DNA from: Rhodospirillaceae bacterium
GTDB taxonomy: Bacteria; Pseudomonadota; Alphaproteobacteria; MPNO01; UBA2964
Length of the DNA: 49,371 bases
Assembly (NCBI GenBank): GCA_002712335.1
Contig: PATI01000038.1
Span: 1 to 49,371, forward strand
Direction: 5' to 3'
Shown: piece after piece, positions 9,094 to 17,675 of the stretch
Layout: every line of letters begins with the position of its first letter
Numbering within the stretch: the stretch's first letter is position 1
Notes under the pieces: generated by a model
What the model saw: only the letters and a program-made list of their open reading frames with translations
Told to the model about the DNA's origin: nothing
The model's database searches: none
Program-made: the position numbers and the translations under genes

Positions 9094-9552
9094 CTATTCT
9101 GCAACCAGTTCAGACTGAAGGAGTTCCGAAAGATTTATTTTTATTTTTAAAAGGGTGCTGTTTAGATATTGCGCTTCTTTAGCACTTAGACCGCTAATCG
9201 CCAAATTAAGAACTTCATCCGCCAACTGGGACATCTCATCAATCACCGGTCCGGCTTGTTTTGTTAAAAAAAGGCGCTTAACACGAGCGTCGGTTTTGTC
9301 GGGCCTTCTTTCAACCCACTGTTTGCTTTCTAATCGATCAATTAACTTCCCCAACGTGGGTTTTTCAATCTCAAGCTCCCCTGCTAGTGTTGTCTGTGTG
9401 CACCCTTCGATACGACTAATTCTAGTCAAGACACGCCACTGAGATCGAGTGAGACCGAGGGGCTCAACTCTCCGATCATACACAGTCCGAAGCATACGAG
9501 AAACATCACCAATAAAATAACCAACATGCTCTGTAGGTTCACGAAAATTCAT
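9094..9552 (-). CDS. MarR-family transcriptional regulator
   Basis: The 152-residue protein has the MarR winged-helix domain: the LTRSQWRVLTRI start of the DNA-binding region (about residue 34), the TLAGELEIEKPTLGKLIDRLE recognition helix region (55-76), and the wing DKTDARVKRLFLT (81-93). MarR proteins are dimers that usually repress nearby efflux genes and release DNA when they bind phenolic or lipophilic ligands. The ATG at 9552 has AGGTGAG eight bases upstream. It is first in the run with the EmrAB-like pump and diverges from a second MFS gene. A perfect inverted repeat lies between the two, so control of both directions is likely. Confidence 0.9.
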   Translation of the reverse strand: MNFREPTEHVGYFIGDVSRMLRTVYDRRVEPLGLTRSQWRVLTRISRIEGCTQTTLAGELEIEKPTLGKLIDRLESKQWVERRPDKTDARVKRLFLTKQAGPVIDEMSQLADEVLNLAISGLSAKEAQYLNSTLLKIKINLSELLQSELVAE

Positions 9553-9586
9553 ATTATAATCTCACCTAATAGCTAAACATTTTTGA

Positions 9587-9628
9587 TAAGCTAGCATAAA
9601 ATAAGCTAAATTATTATATGCTAGCTTA
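9587..9628. promoter_or_regulatory. inverted repeat, probable MarR operator between divergent efflux genes
   Basis: Two perfect 11-bp arms, TAAGCTAGCAT (9587-9597) and ATGCTAGCTTA (9618-9628), are separated by 20 bases. Each arm contains the self-complementary GCTAGC. A 10-bp direct repeat GCTAAATTAT also occurs at 9605-9614 and 9644-9653. The element lies in the only non-coding gap between the marR gene and the divergent MFS gene, where a MarR dimer would be expected to bind. Function is inferred from position and symmetry. Confidence 0.6.
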
Positions 9629-9677
9629 CTATTTTGACAAGTCGCTAAATTATCGAAAGAAAAAAGCAATAATTCCT

Positions 9678-10937
9678 ATGACAGAATCTGGTAACACAGC
9701 TGTTTTTCGTACTCTTAAAATACCCAACTTCCGTAACTATATGTTTGGAAATTTCTTTTCGCAGGCGGGAATGTGGGCGCAACGAATTGCAGTTGGCTGG
9801 CTTACATGGGAGTTAACTGAAAGCCCTACTTGGCTTGGTGCCATGGCAATGGCAGATTTTTTTCCTAACGTTATTATGGCCCCCTTAGCGGGAGCGCTTG
9901 CTGATCGGTGGGATCGACTAAAAGCAGTAAGGCTTTACGTAACCATTTCTGCAATAATTTCTTCGATTATTGTTTGGCTTACAGTGACCGGCACCATCAC
10001 AGTTCACTCTTTATTCATCCTGGTTTTGTTGAATGGCATTATTATGTCCTTTAACTACCCTGTAAGACTATCTTTGATCCAATCTCTCGTTGGACGAGAG
10101 GCCTTAACCTCAGCTGTTAGCATAAGCGCAATTGTTTTCAACATTGCAAGAATAGGCGCCCCCGCTCTAACTGGACCAGCTATCGCTTTTTGGGGGGTCG
10201 GACCCGCATTAATGTTCACTGTTGTCGCCGATTTTGTTTTCGTTTTCACTCTCTACAAGGTCCAGCTTCTCCATGACGTCAAAGAAGTTCTTAAAGAAAA
10301 AAATACGATCTCCGCAGAAATTATGGAAGGTTTTCGCTATGCATTTAGACACCCCGGTATCGGGCCACTTTTGATCATCCTAGTTATGATGGCGATCTTT
10401 GGAAGACCCTTTATTGAACTCTTGCCAGGTTTTGCCGATAAAATTTTTAATCAAGGTGTTGATGGATTTGCTTTGCTTACATCCATACTAGGTGTTGGGT
10501 CTTTCATTGGGAGCATTTCTCTTGCAAAGAGAGAGGGGGTGAAGGGACTTACGCGTATATTAATTTTTAATACATTGGTTCTTTCATTATCGGTAATTGG
10601 TTTTGCATCAACCAATAACTTCTGGATAGCGATGGTATTCACACTTGCCGTTGGTTACGCAATTGTCGCCATCGGGGTTATAGAGCAAACACTGATACAA
10701 ATAGCCGTTGAAGACTCAATGAGAGGAAGGATGCTTAGTTTTTACACTCTCATCGCACGGGGCTGCCCTTCTGCCGGCGCTCTTTTGATGGGCTATTTTT
10801 CATCATTTTTTGGATTACAACTGCCCATAATTGCTGGTGCCATAATATGTATTGGGGTTTGGCTATGGGCAAAAAAACGGTTACCAACTTTAGAATCAGC
10901 CCTCGAGTCGTATCCAAAAACTTCGACATCCAACTGA
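9678..10937 (+). CDS. MFS transporter (MFS_3 / EntS-like exporter family)
   Basis: The protein of about 419 residues has 12 predicted membrane segments and the signatures of the MFS_3/EntS-like group: FRTLKIPNFRNYMFGNFFSQ at the N-end, ADRWDR (motif A) after helix 2, and NGIIMSFNYPVR in helix 4. It would be an inner-membrane exporter. An upstream ATG at 9618 lies inside the inverted-repeat operator and gives an unlikely polar N-extension, so the ATG at 9678, just before the family-typical N-terminus, is chosen. It is divergent from marR and probably under its control. It ends two bases from the convergent recX gene. Confidence 0.87.
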   Translation: MTESGNTAVFRTLKIPNFRNYMFGNFFSQAGMWAQRIAVGWLTWELTESPTWLGAMAMADFFPNVIMAPLAGALADRWDRLKAVRLYVTISAIISSIIVWLTVTGTITVHSLFILVLLNGIIMSFNYPVRLSLIQSLVGREALTSAVSISAIVFNIARIGAPALTGPAIAFWGVGPALMFTVVADFVFVFTLYKVQLLHDVKEVLKEKNTISAEIMEGFRYAFRHPGIGPLLIILVMMAIFGRPFIELLPGFADKIFNQGVDGFALLTSILGVGSFIGSISLAKREGVKGLTRILIFNTLVLSLSVIGFASTNNFWIAMVFTLAVGYAIVAIGVIEQTLIQIAVEDSMRGRMLSFYTLIARGCPSAGALLMGYFSSFFGLQLPIIAGAIICIGVWLWAKKRLPTLESALESYPKTSTSN

Positions 10938-10939
10938 CA

Positions 10940-11509
10940 TCAATCTTCCATACGCATTGCCGTTTTAATATCCTCTAATCTATAGCCGCGTCTCTGCAAC
11001 CATGCAAAATCCTGTCTCTTTGTTTTGTCATCTATCCTTCCAATACGGAAAGGACCACGGTTTGCTTTTTGTAAAGCTGCCAAAGCCATTTTGGCGTCAC
11101 CACCCGCGTTTTTTATCTCATTAACATCGGCTATATCCAGCGTATTTTCTAGGGCGGCATCCAACTCACCTTCAACAACACAACCCGCAACCATAGACTT
11201 TTTTCTAGCCAAATAAACAGATCTATCAAGTGAATATCCGGCACGAAGTGCACCGCGTAACTTAGCAGAGGCCGCTTCTTTATCATTTACATAGCCGAAC
11301 TCTACCATTGTACTAACAACAGTACCGATATAATCCAACATTGTTTTGCGCAACAAATCTTCTTTAACTTCTCGATATACCCGGTTTTTAAGGTGATCCT
11401 CTAGTTTCCCGCGAGAAACAACATAGCGCTGACAATAATACAATGCGATATTCTGTAACCTTTTCTCGGTCATTTTCTTTGGTTTTTTCGACCTTATCGC
11501 CTCGTTCAA
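10940..11509 (-). CDS. recX: RecX-family regulatory protein
   Basis: The 189-residue protein matches RecX of the alphaproteobacterial type: a KKMTEKRLQNIALYYCQRY opening (about residues 11-29), the repeated three-helix units, and the basic surface. RecX binds RecA filaments and limits recombinase activity. No recA gene is in the window. The start is TTG at 11509, with GGAGG at 11519-11523 nine bases upstream, inside the 3' end of the cinA-type gene, which argues for the TTG and for translational coupling. An alternative ATG lies 12 codons further in. Only one base separates it from the upstream stop. Confidence 0.8.
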   Translation of the reverse strand: MNEAIRSKKPKKMTEKRLQNIALYYCQRYVVSRGKLEDHLKNRVYREVKEDLLRKTMLDYIGTVVSTMVEFGYVNDKEAASAKLRGALRAGYSLDRSVYLARKKSMVAGCVVEGELDAALENTLDIADVNEIKNAGGDAKMALAALQKANRGPFRIGRIDDKTKRQDFAWLQRRGYRLEDIKTAMRMED

Positions 11510-11510
11510 T

Positions 11511-11999
11511 TCAGCCTACCTCCGTCTCTCTGAGGGTTGCCTCTAAAAGATCGAGTGCCGCCGAAGCAAAGTGCCACATATTTTGTTCTCGCTGTTGACT
11601 TTTGGTCTCGATAGTTATCGCTAACTCAATGGGGCCTGTGATAGCGATACAGCAATGCCCCGCATCGTCCCCATAGCTATTGTTGCTAGGTCCGCTCGCA
11701 CCGGTTTCGCACAAAGCCCAATCGGTTTTTAGTTTTTCTTTAATTATTTTTGCTGCGGCCAGTGCATATTCTTCACAAGAGCCCCGCATACTAGCAACTT
11801 CCTCATTCGCTCCCAAAAGTGCACGCCTTGCATCTCGGGTATAAATTATTCCTCCTCCAACAAAGTACCCCGAGGCCCCTGGAATTGAGAGGAGAGACGC
11901 CGAGATGAGTCCTCCCGCAGAAGATTCTACCACGGAAAGCCTGCATTTACGTTCTTTTAAAAGAGCAGCTACATTGGCTGCCATCGTTGTTAGTTCCAT
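11511..11999 (-). CDS. CinA C-terminal-domain protein (nicotinamide-nucleotide amidase, PncC-type)
   Basis: The 162-residue protein is a stand-alone CinA C-terminal domain. It shows the VVESSAGG loop (residues 23-30, the usual form is ESCTGG with the nucleophilic Ser), SIPGASGYFVGGGIIYT (38-54) and the GASGP loop (100-104, usually GIAGP). Members deamidate nicotinamide mononucleotide in NAD salvage. The start ATG has GGGAG five bases upstream. It is coupled to recX; cinA and recX/recA genes are often neighbours in bacteria. The Cys-Thr pair after the catalytic Ser is Ser-Ala here, so activity is likely but not certain. Confidence 0.8.
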   Translation of the reverse strand: MELTTMAANVAALLKERKCRLSVVESSAGGLISASLLSIPGASGYFVGGGIIYTRDARRALLGANEEVASMRGSCEEYALAAAKIIKEKLKTDWALCETGASGPSNNSYGDDAGHCCIAITGPIELAITIETKSQQREQNMWHFASAALDLLEATLRETEVG

Positions 12000-12091
12000 C
12001 TTACTCCCTGTGAAAGCTAATATAACAATTTAATTCAGGCTAACATCTTTCCCGATAATGGGATTTTATAGTTAACAATTCCACAAAATAT

Positions 12092-12697
12092 TTAATCCAA
12101 AGGCAGCAGCGGTTCTTTGTCTGGGTGCAACTGTATATCGAATGCAGTCAGTAAAGCGCCTGTAGCTGCGTAGCTGCCCATTACAGACACAATATCAATT
12201 AACATTCTTGTTCCAAACATCTTATGTGCTTTTGCAAAAGTCTCCGGCTTAACATTTCGTGCCCCCATAAGTTGACGCCCAAATTCGATTACGACGGAAT
12301 CAATTTCATCGAGGCCAAAGCAAGACCTACGATATTTAATAACATCAACGATATCTTGAGATATCCCTACTTTCAAAGCTGCAGGTTCGTGTGCGACCCA
12401 TTCAAATTGATGGTTAAGCTCACGGGCGGTAGTTAAAATTGCCAATTCTCTTACTCTCTTACTTATACCAGATTCATGACGGAGATAATGATTAACTTCT
12501 TGGGTGAGCCGCGAAAGCTTCGGACTATGAAGCCGTATCCCTCCAGGGCCCCGAATACCGACATAGGTATCACTTTCGGGGTCCATGAAATGATCAAAAA
12601 TAATTTGTGCTTCCTTATCTAGTTCCTCTCGTTTAGGCAGAGGTAAACGGAAACCGGAATCCTTATAAACGTCGGGGGGGAATTCGTTGCCTTTCAT
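12092..12697 (-). CDS. carboxymuconolactone decarboxylase-family protein
   Basis: The 201-residue protein contains the CMD/AhpD-like helical core with RELAILTTARELNHQFEWVAH (about residues 83-103) and the GISQDIVDVIK helix after it. The usual CxxC of AhpD-type peroxidases is absent, so it belongs to the CMD-like branch that lacks the thiol pair. Family members act on beta-ketoadipate pathway lactones or have unknown roles. The ATG has AGGA seven bases upstream. It starts eight bases after the stop of the TauD-like gene on the same strand, so the two are probably co-transcribed and may handle the same substrate. Confidence 0.82.
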   Translation of the reverse strand: MKGNEFPPDVYKDSGFRLPLPKREELDKEAQIIFDHFMDPESDTYVGIRGPGGIRLHSPKLSRLTQEVNHYLRHESGISKRVRELAILTTARELNHQFEWVAHEPAALKVGISQDIVDVIKYRRSCFGLDEIDSVVIEFGRQLMGARNVKPETFAKAHKMFGTRMLIDIVSVMGSYAATGALLTAFDIQLHPDKEPLLPLD

Positions 12698-12705
12698 TTT
12701 AAGTC

Positions 12706-13734
12706 CTATCGATTTTTTGTCATATTGGTTGACGGTCTGGTCAGATTCTTTCGATGACTGCCAGTTTTCTCTGCCTTATCTGTACCCCTGATATTCATTT
12801 TAACAACTGAGCCTTTCATCTTCTTTTTACTTCCAAAGGGTTTATCACCTTTTATAGTTAATCTCTCCATACGACGACGATGTGGCAAATAATCCCGAGG
12901 TGCGTAATGCTGGGTCGATCGATTATCCCAAATAATGATCATATTGGGTTCCCACCTGACTCTGTATTGATATTCAGGAATTTCAGGTAGCTGGTAAAGC
13001 ATATTTAGTATTTTTTCACTTTCGAAGTCCCTAACCCCTTCAATATATTTTGTGGTCTGTGGACTAACATAAATTAATGGTCGTTTATTAACCGGGTGAA
13101 CCCTGACCACCGGGTGAGACACATTTGGAAACAACTCTTCCATTTCTACGAGTTTTTTACGTCCTTCGTAGGTGCCTTCATAAAGTGCCCGAAATACTTT
13201 GAAGTCGTTAACTGCCTCAAGGTTGGCATAGAAGGTTTTTAAAGCCGGATTGAGGCCATCGAATGCAGCGGTCATACTCGCTAAAAGAGTGTCGCCACCG
13301 ATGCTAGGGGTAATCGTTGAACGGATTATAGTCGCGGCTGGGGGGTCCTCGCGGAACATTTCATCACTATGCCACTGATCCGTCGATAACGGCGGACTAT
13401 TTCCATCATTATCCAAAACAATTATCTCAGGATGATCTGGAAGGCTCGTAGCAAAAGGATGAACTGTCAAATCTCCGAACTGTTTTCCAAATTTTATATA
13501 TTCTTCTTGGGTTAGGTTCTGATTGCGAAAAATGATCACTTCATGCTTTACAAATGCCCTATGAATTACTGATAGGTCTTCATCTGAAATCGATTGTGAC
13601 AGATCAATGTTGGATATTTCCGCACCCAGATGGACACCGACTTTTTCTACTTTTACCAGCGATTTCTTATTTTTTTTTTTAACACATTTGTCACCATACC
13701 TTTGCCTCCCCTGCATAGTAAGATAAGCAAACAT
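12706..13734 (-). CDS. TauD/TfdA-family Fe(II)/2-oxoglutarate dioxygenase (N-terminus uncertain)
   Basis: The open frame of 342 codons matches the taurine/alpha-ketoglutarate dioxygenase family: His122-x-Asp124 (WHSDEMF), the distal His276 (STQHYAPRDY), and Arg287/Arg288 region for 2-oxoglutarate. The family start corresponds to about residue 28 (VEKVGVHLGAEI). A lysine- and arginine-rich tail of about 35 residues follows the fold. In-frame ATGs at 13734 and 13716 lack ribosome-binding sites. The only well-placed start signal, GGGAGG before an ATG at 13697, is one base out of frame across an A11 run (13670-13680). So either one A is missing here or slippage is used. Probably one transcript with the CMD-like gene. 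Confidence 0.8.
   Translation of the reverse strand: MFAYLTMQGRQRYGDKCVKKKNKKSLVKVEKVGVHLGAEISNIDLSQSISDEDLSVIHRAFVKHEVIIFRNQNLTQEEYIKFGKQFGDLTVHPFATSLPDHPEIIVLDNDGNSPPLSTDQWHSDEMFREDPPAATIIRSTITPSIGGDTLLASMTAAFDGLNPALKTFYANLEAVNDFKVFRALYEGTYEGRKKLVEMEELFPNVSHPVVRVHPVNKRPLIYVSPQTTKYIEGVRDFESEKILNMLYQLPEIPEYQYRVRWEPNMIIIWDNRSTQHYAPRDYLPHRRRMERLTIKGDKPFGSKKKMKGSVVKMNIRGTDKAEKTGSHRKNLTRPSTNMTKNR
13705..13710 (-). promoter_or_regulatory. strong ribosome-binding site pointing to an out-of-frame ATG
   Basis: On the minus strand GGGAGG (13710 to 13705) lies seven bases before ATG at 13697-13695. That ATG reads five sense codons (ATG GTG ACA AAT GTG) and then enters the A11 run in a frame one base off the dioxygenase. 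One extra A would join the frames. No other start of this gene has such a signal. Confidence 0.5.
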
Positions 13735-13767
13735 AGAAATAATCGCAATATCAGGATATATTCAGGA

Positions 13768-15660
13768 TTATGAACGTACGGGCGTTGTCAAAGATTGGCT
13801 GATAATATTCATGGGTAAGTCATCAAATGATGCATAATTTAATTCATAAAGTTTAGCGTAAAGTCCACCTTTCATAATCAACGTTTGATGCGTCCCAGTC
13901 TCAATTATTTGACCCTCTTGTAATACAACAATCCTATCTGCATTCCGCACGGTAGCAAGGCGATGGGCTATTACTATTCCCGTTCTACCTTGTAATAGTT
14001 TTTCAAGAGCAATTTGTATTTGTCGTTCCGTATAGCTATCAATATTGGCCGTAGCTTCATCGAGAATCAAAACTTTTGCGTTTGCCACAAGGGCACGGGC
14101 GAAACTTAATAGCTGCCGTTGCCCCATCGAAAGATTATGGCCCTGTTGTTCCAGGACCGTATCGTACCCAAACGGTAAAGCCGAAATGAAATCATGAGCG
14201 CCTACAACCTCTGCCGCCTTTTCTATATCCGCACGTGACGCACTCTTGGTCCTATAACGTATATTTTCTAGGATACTGCCCGTAAAGAGAAACGGGTCTT
14301 GTAATACCATCGAAACATGTTGACCTAGGGCGCCCTTAGAATAATCGCGAACATCTATGCCATCGATAAGTATCTCACCGTCCCAGACATCATAAAATCG
14401 GTTTAGTAATGAAGTTATACTCGTCTTACCCGAACCCGTTGGACCAACCAATGCCACTGTTTCTCCAGAATTAACTTTTAAACTTAAATTTTTAATAACC
14501 GGTTGATGTTGATAATAACCAAACGTAACACTTCGAAATTCGATCTCCCCCTCAATTCTTTTCGGGTCTGCCGCATTAACTTTATCAGTTATATCCAGTG
14601 GGACATCAAGAACTTCAAATATCCTCTGTCCCGATGCCATCGCCCTTTGCATTATACTATATTGTGCCGTTAACGATCGGATTGGATCAAAAAACCTCTG
14701 TACATAAAATAAAAATGCGACCATCACTCCAACATCAAGCGTGCGGTCAAGAACTAATGCGCCGCCGATTACCACTACGATAGCCATAGCTGCGCCGGTG
14801 AGAGTATCAACGATTGGGACCATAACCTGCGCAAATTTTGCAGAGCGAAGGTGTGCACCGAGGTTATCGTTAGATTTATCGCTATAGAGATCTAAGTTTA
14901 CATTCTCTCGGTTCATACCCTGCACGGTCCGAACAGAATGAATCCCCTCTGCCAAGGCACCATTAGTAATTGAATTTGTCTCGCGCGCTCTCCTAAAAGC
15001 CACTTTGGCTTTAGGCAACCATAAAATTCTCACAAAGAATAAGGTAGGGACAACAGAAAGAGTTAATAAACCTAGCTCAAAATTTAATGTCAGCATTATA
15101 ATGATAATACCAAAAAGTAGGACGAGGTCTCCAAATGCGGTAATAGTATTTTCGAGAAATTCCTGTAATGAATTAACATCTCCCTGCAAACGCGACATCA
15201 TACGCCCAACTTCTGTTTTATCCATAAAAGTTAGGGCAACATTTTGTAAATGGGCATACATTGCTCGTCTTAGGTCGAAGATCACACGTTCACCCGTTAA
15301 ACCTACTAGTCTATCTTGAAGGTAATTTGCAGCATAATTAATGACTATAACTGCTCCAAATATGGCGACCGATAACATAAGAAGACCTTCTCCACCCACT
15401 TTGGATATCAATGCCTCATCGATTGCATATTTAATTACTAAGGGGATTGATAATTGCGCCGCTGTGAATACCAATACAGCAATAAGGGCTAGACCAACAG
15501 TCTTCTTGTAAGGTTTTACAAACTCTGCAAATCGTCGCACAACTTTTCGATCAAAGGCTGCGCCAAAAATAACCTCGTCCTGACTTATCTGAGAACCAAC
15601 AACCGCATGAGGTGGCCGCGCCGCCTCAGGATCTGAAGATGTTCTATAAGTAGTCGACAT
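13768..15660 (-). CDS. ABC exporter half-transporter (membrane + ATPase domains), canonical Walker B
   Basis: The 630-residue protein has a six-helix ABC exporter membrane domain (about 50-330) and a C-terminal ATPase: Walker A GPTGSGKT (406-413), signature LSMGQ (510-514) and Walker B LILDE with catalytic Glu535, then an AHRLAT switch. The signature departs from LSGGQ at its third position. It follows the partner ABC gene with a 13-base gap, and the two make the two halves of a heterodimeric multidrug or lipid exporter of the inner membrane (BmrCD/TM287-288 type). The 30-residue cytoplasmic N-extension is poorly conserved by eye. Substrate unknown. Confidence 0.9.
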   Translation of the reverse strand: MSTTYRTSSDPEAARPPHAVVGSQISQDEVIFGAAFDRKVVRRFAEFVKPYKKTVGLALIAVLVFTAAQLSIPLVIKYAIDEALISKVGGEGLLMLSVAIFGAVIVINYAANYLQDRLVGLTGERVIFDLRRAMYAHLQNVALTFMDKTEVGRMMSRLQGDVNSLQEFLENTITAFGDLVLLFGIIIIMLTLNFELGLLTLSVVPTLFFVRILWLPKAKVAFRRARETNSITNGALAEGIHSVRTVQGMNRENVNLDLYSDKSNDNLGAHLRSAKFAQVMVPIVDTLTGAAMAIVVVIGGALVLDRTLDVGVMVAFLFYVQRFFDPIRSLTAQYSIMQRAMASGQRIFEVLDVPLDITDKVNAADPKRIEGEIEFRSVTFGYYQHQPVIKNLSLKVNSGETVALVGPTGSGKTSITSLLNRFYDVWDGEILIDGIDVRDYSKGALGQHVSMVLQDPFLFTGSILENIRYRTKSASRADIEKAAEVVGAHDFISALPFGYDTVLEQQGHNLSMGQRQLLSFARALVANAKVLILDEATANIDSYTERQIQIALEKLLQGRTGIVIAHRLATVRNADRIVVLQEGQIIETGTHQTLIMKGGLYAKLYELNYASFDDLPMNIISQSLTTPVRS

Positions 15661-15673
15661 TAATTATTTCCAA

Positions 15674-17557
15674 TTACTTGTTTTTATTTTCTGCATCTTC
15701 ACGACTTTGCAACGCGAATAAAGCCGCATATTTGCCGTTGTATTTTATTAATTCTTCATGTGATCCACGCTCAACTATACGGCCCGCTTCAAGAAAAATG
15801 ATTTCATCGGCATGACGTAAAGTACCTAAACGGTGTGAGATGATAATTGTGGCCGTGTTCTGAGCCTGCTCTTTTAGCGCCATCCGAATACGTTGTTCTG
15901 TGCCCGCGTCAATTGCGGCAGTAGAATCATCCAAAACAAGAATTTGAGGCTTTAGCATTGCTGTACGAGCTATCGCAATTCTTTGTTTTTGACCGCCCGA
16001 CAATGAAACACCGCGTTCACCTACCAGTGTGTCATATCCTTGGGGCAACCCTTCTATAAAACTGTCAATTTGAGAAATAGAAGTAGCTTTGGAAATCATT
16101 ACCTTTTCCGCCCAAGGGTCTCCATATGCAACATTATTTTCAAGAGAGGCAGTAAATAGAAATGGATCCTGGGAAAGGACACCCACATTATGTCTCAGAG
16201 AAGAAAGAGATATTTTCCTGATATCCACATTGTCTATCGTAATTTGTCCCGCTGAAACTTCATAAAATCGCGGTATAAGGTGAGCTATTGTTGATTTCCC
16301 GCTACCCGGAGGACCAACAATACCCAGTGTCTTCCCTCTGTTTACCGAGAAGGTGATGCCTTTTAAAATTTCGGGTAAACCCTCGCCTGGATAGGTAAAA
16401 CTAACATTTTCAAACTTTAGTATATTTATATCGTCGGAAAGATCTTCTGCTTCAGCATCATTAGAAATGACAGGTTTTAGATCTAGAATCCCGAACATTC
16501 TCGCACCACAAGTCAGTGCTCTCGCGAAAGAATTAACCACTACTCCTAACTGACGAACCGGCGCCTGTAATATTGTCATAAAAGTCAAAAACTCAGTCAA
16601 TTTTCCGACAGTCATATGTCCATCTATTACTCGTATACCTCCAATCCAAAGCACCAATCCCATTGCGACGAAGTAGGCAAAAGTCATCGTAGTTGTTGAA
16701 GCAACTCTTGTCTTAATTCGCGCTGCAGCTAGAGAGTGAGCCTCCTCGGAGGCAAAATCATATTTTTCCAGCTCATAAGGTTCAGCGCCAAATGCCCTAA
16801 CGACACGAATTCCTGTCAGATTTTCATCCATAATCCGGCCAAGAACAGCCATTTTTTCTTGGAGTGTCCACCACAGGCCTCGGAGCTTCAGTCTCGACAC
16901 CGCTGATATCCACGCAACAAAAGGTACAAAACTAAGCGCCAATAATCCCATTATAAGGTCTGCTGAGATTAACAAATAAGCGCCAAACCCTATCAAAATT
17001 ATGAGGAGTAAAACGCGCAATAGACCACCATTCATAAAAGATCGGATACCCTCAAGGTCTAGCATACCTCGGGTAATCAATTCACCAGTGTGCACATGGT
17101 CGTGAAAAGAGAAGCTCAGCTGTTGTAACTTTGCATAAAAGGCAATCCTAAGGTCAAACGCTAAAAGGTGACCAATTGATTCCCCGCAATAGTTGTGAAG
17201 TAGAGTAAATAATCCTCGGAATACGGCTGCCGTCAAAAGCAATCCCGCAGCATAATATAAAGCTCGCCGTCCCTCTTCTATAGAAACAACACCTGTCCCA
17301 ATTAAACCCAAGGCGCCATCAACAGCGTTGCCAAGGAATTGGGGTATCATTAATTGGAAACAGGCCGCAGCGACAATTCCAATTAGGGCTAATGTAATTC
17401 TGATCCGATTACTAAAAGCTAACTTAATAATGCGCCAAAAAACAACAGCATCATCGCTTAGATTACGATCTGGGTCTATTTCTAAACCTGCATAAGTCCT
17501 AGCATAAATCCTAGAGCTAAGTTTATGTGGGCTTTTGACGGAATCTATACTATTCAT
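15674..17557 (-). CDS. ABC exporter half-transporter with degenerate Walker B
   Basis: The 627-residue protein has a six-helix membrane domain (about 50-345) and an ATPase domain with Walker A GPPGSGKS (415-422), canonical signature LSGGQ (519-523), and a Walker B ending in LDD: Asp544 replaces the catalytic Glu. In heterodimeric ABC exporters one ATP site is non-hydrolytic, and this protein's Walker motifs would pair with the altered LSMGQ of its partner to form that site. The gene comes first in a two-gene operon. Its ATG lies 118 bases from the divergent LLM oxygenase start. Substrate unknown, probably drugs or lipids. Confidence 0.9.
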   Translation of the reverse strand: MNSIDSVKSPHKLSSRIYARTYAGLEIDPDRNLSDDAVVFWRIIKLAFSNRIRITLALIGIVAAACFQLMIPQFLGNAVDGALGLIGTGVVSIEEGRRALYYAAGLLLTAAVFRGLFTLLHNYCGESIGHLLAFDLRIAFYAKLQQLSFSFHDHVHTGELITRGMLDLEGIRSFMNGGLLRVLLLIILIGFGAYLLISADLIMGLLALSFVPFVAWISAVSRLKLRGLWWTLQEKMAVLGRIMDENLTGIRVVRAFGAEPYELEKYDFASEEAHSLAAARIKTRVASTTTMTFAYFVAMGLVLWIGGIRVIDGHMTVGKLTEFLTFMTILQAPVRQLGVVVNSFARALTCGARMFGILDLKPVISNDAEAEDLSDDINILKFENVSFTYPGEGLPEILKGITFSVNRGKTLGIVGPPGSGKSTIAHLIPRFYEVSAGQITIDNVDIRKISLSSLRHNVGVLSQDPFLFTASLENNVAYGDPWAEKVMISKATSISQIDSFIEGLPQGYDTLVGERGVSLSGGQKQRIAIARTAMLKPQILVLDDSTAAIDAGTEQRIRMALKEQAQNTATIIISHRLGTLRHADEIIFLEAGRIVERGSHEELIKYNGKYAALFALQSREDAENKNK

Positions 17558-17675
17558 ACTCTAGAAATTCATTAACATATATCGTGTCCGACCGCGTTAC
17601 TAGCACTCGGATTTGTTATAGAAAACCAAAATTATTACATTATTGCAAAATCAAAATACCGATAAAGTTATTACG

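Noticed and set aside
9618..9677. ATG at 9618 as start of the MFS gene
   Set aside because: It lies inside the second arm of the inverted repeat, and the extra 20 residues are polar and atypical for the family; ATG 9678 fits better.
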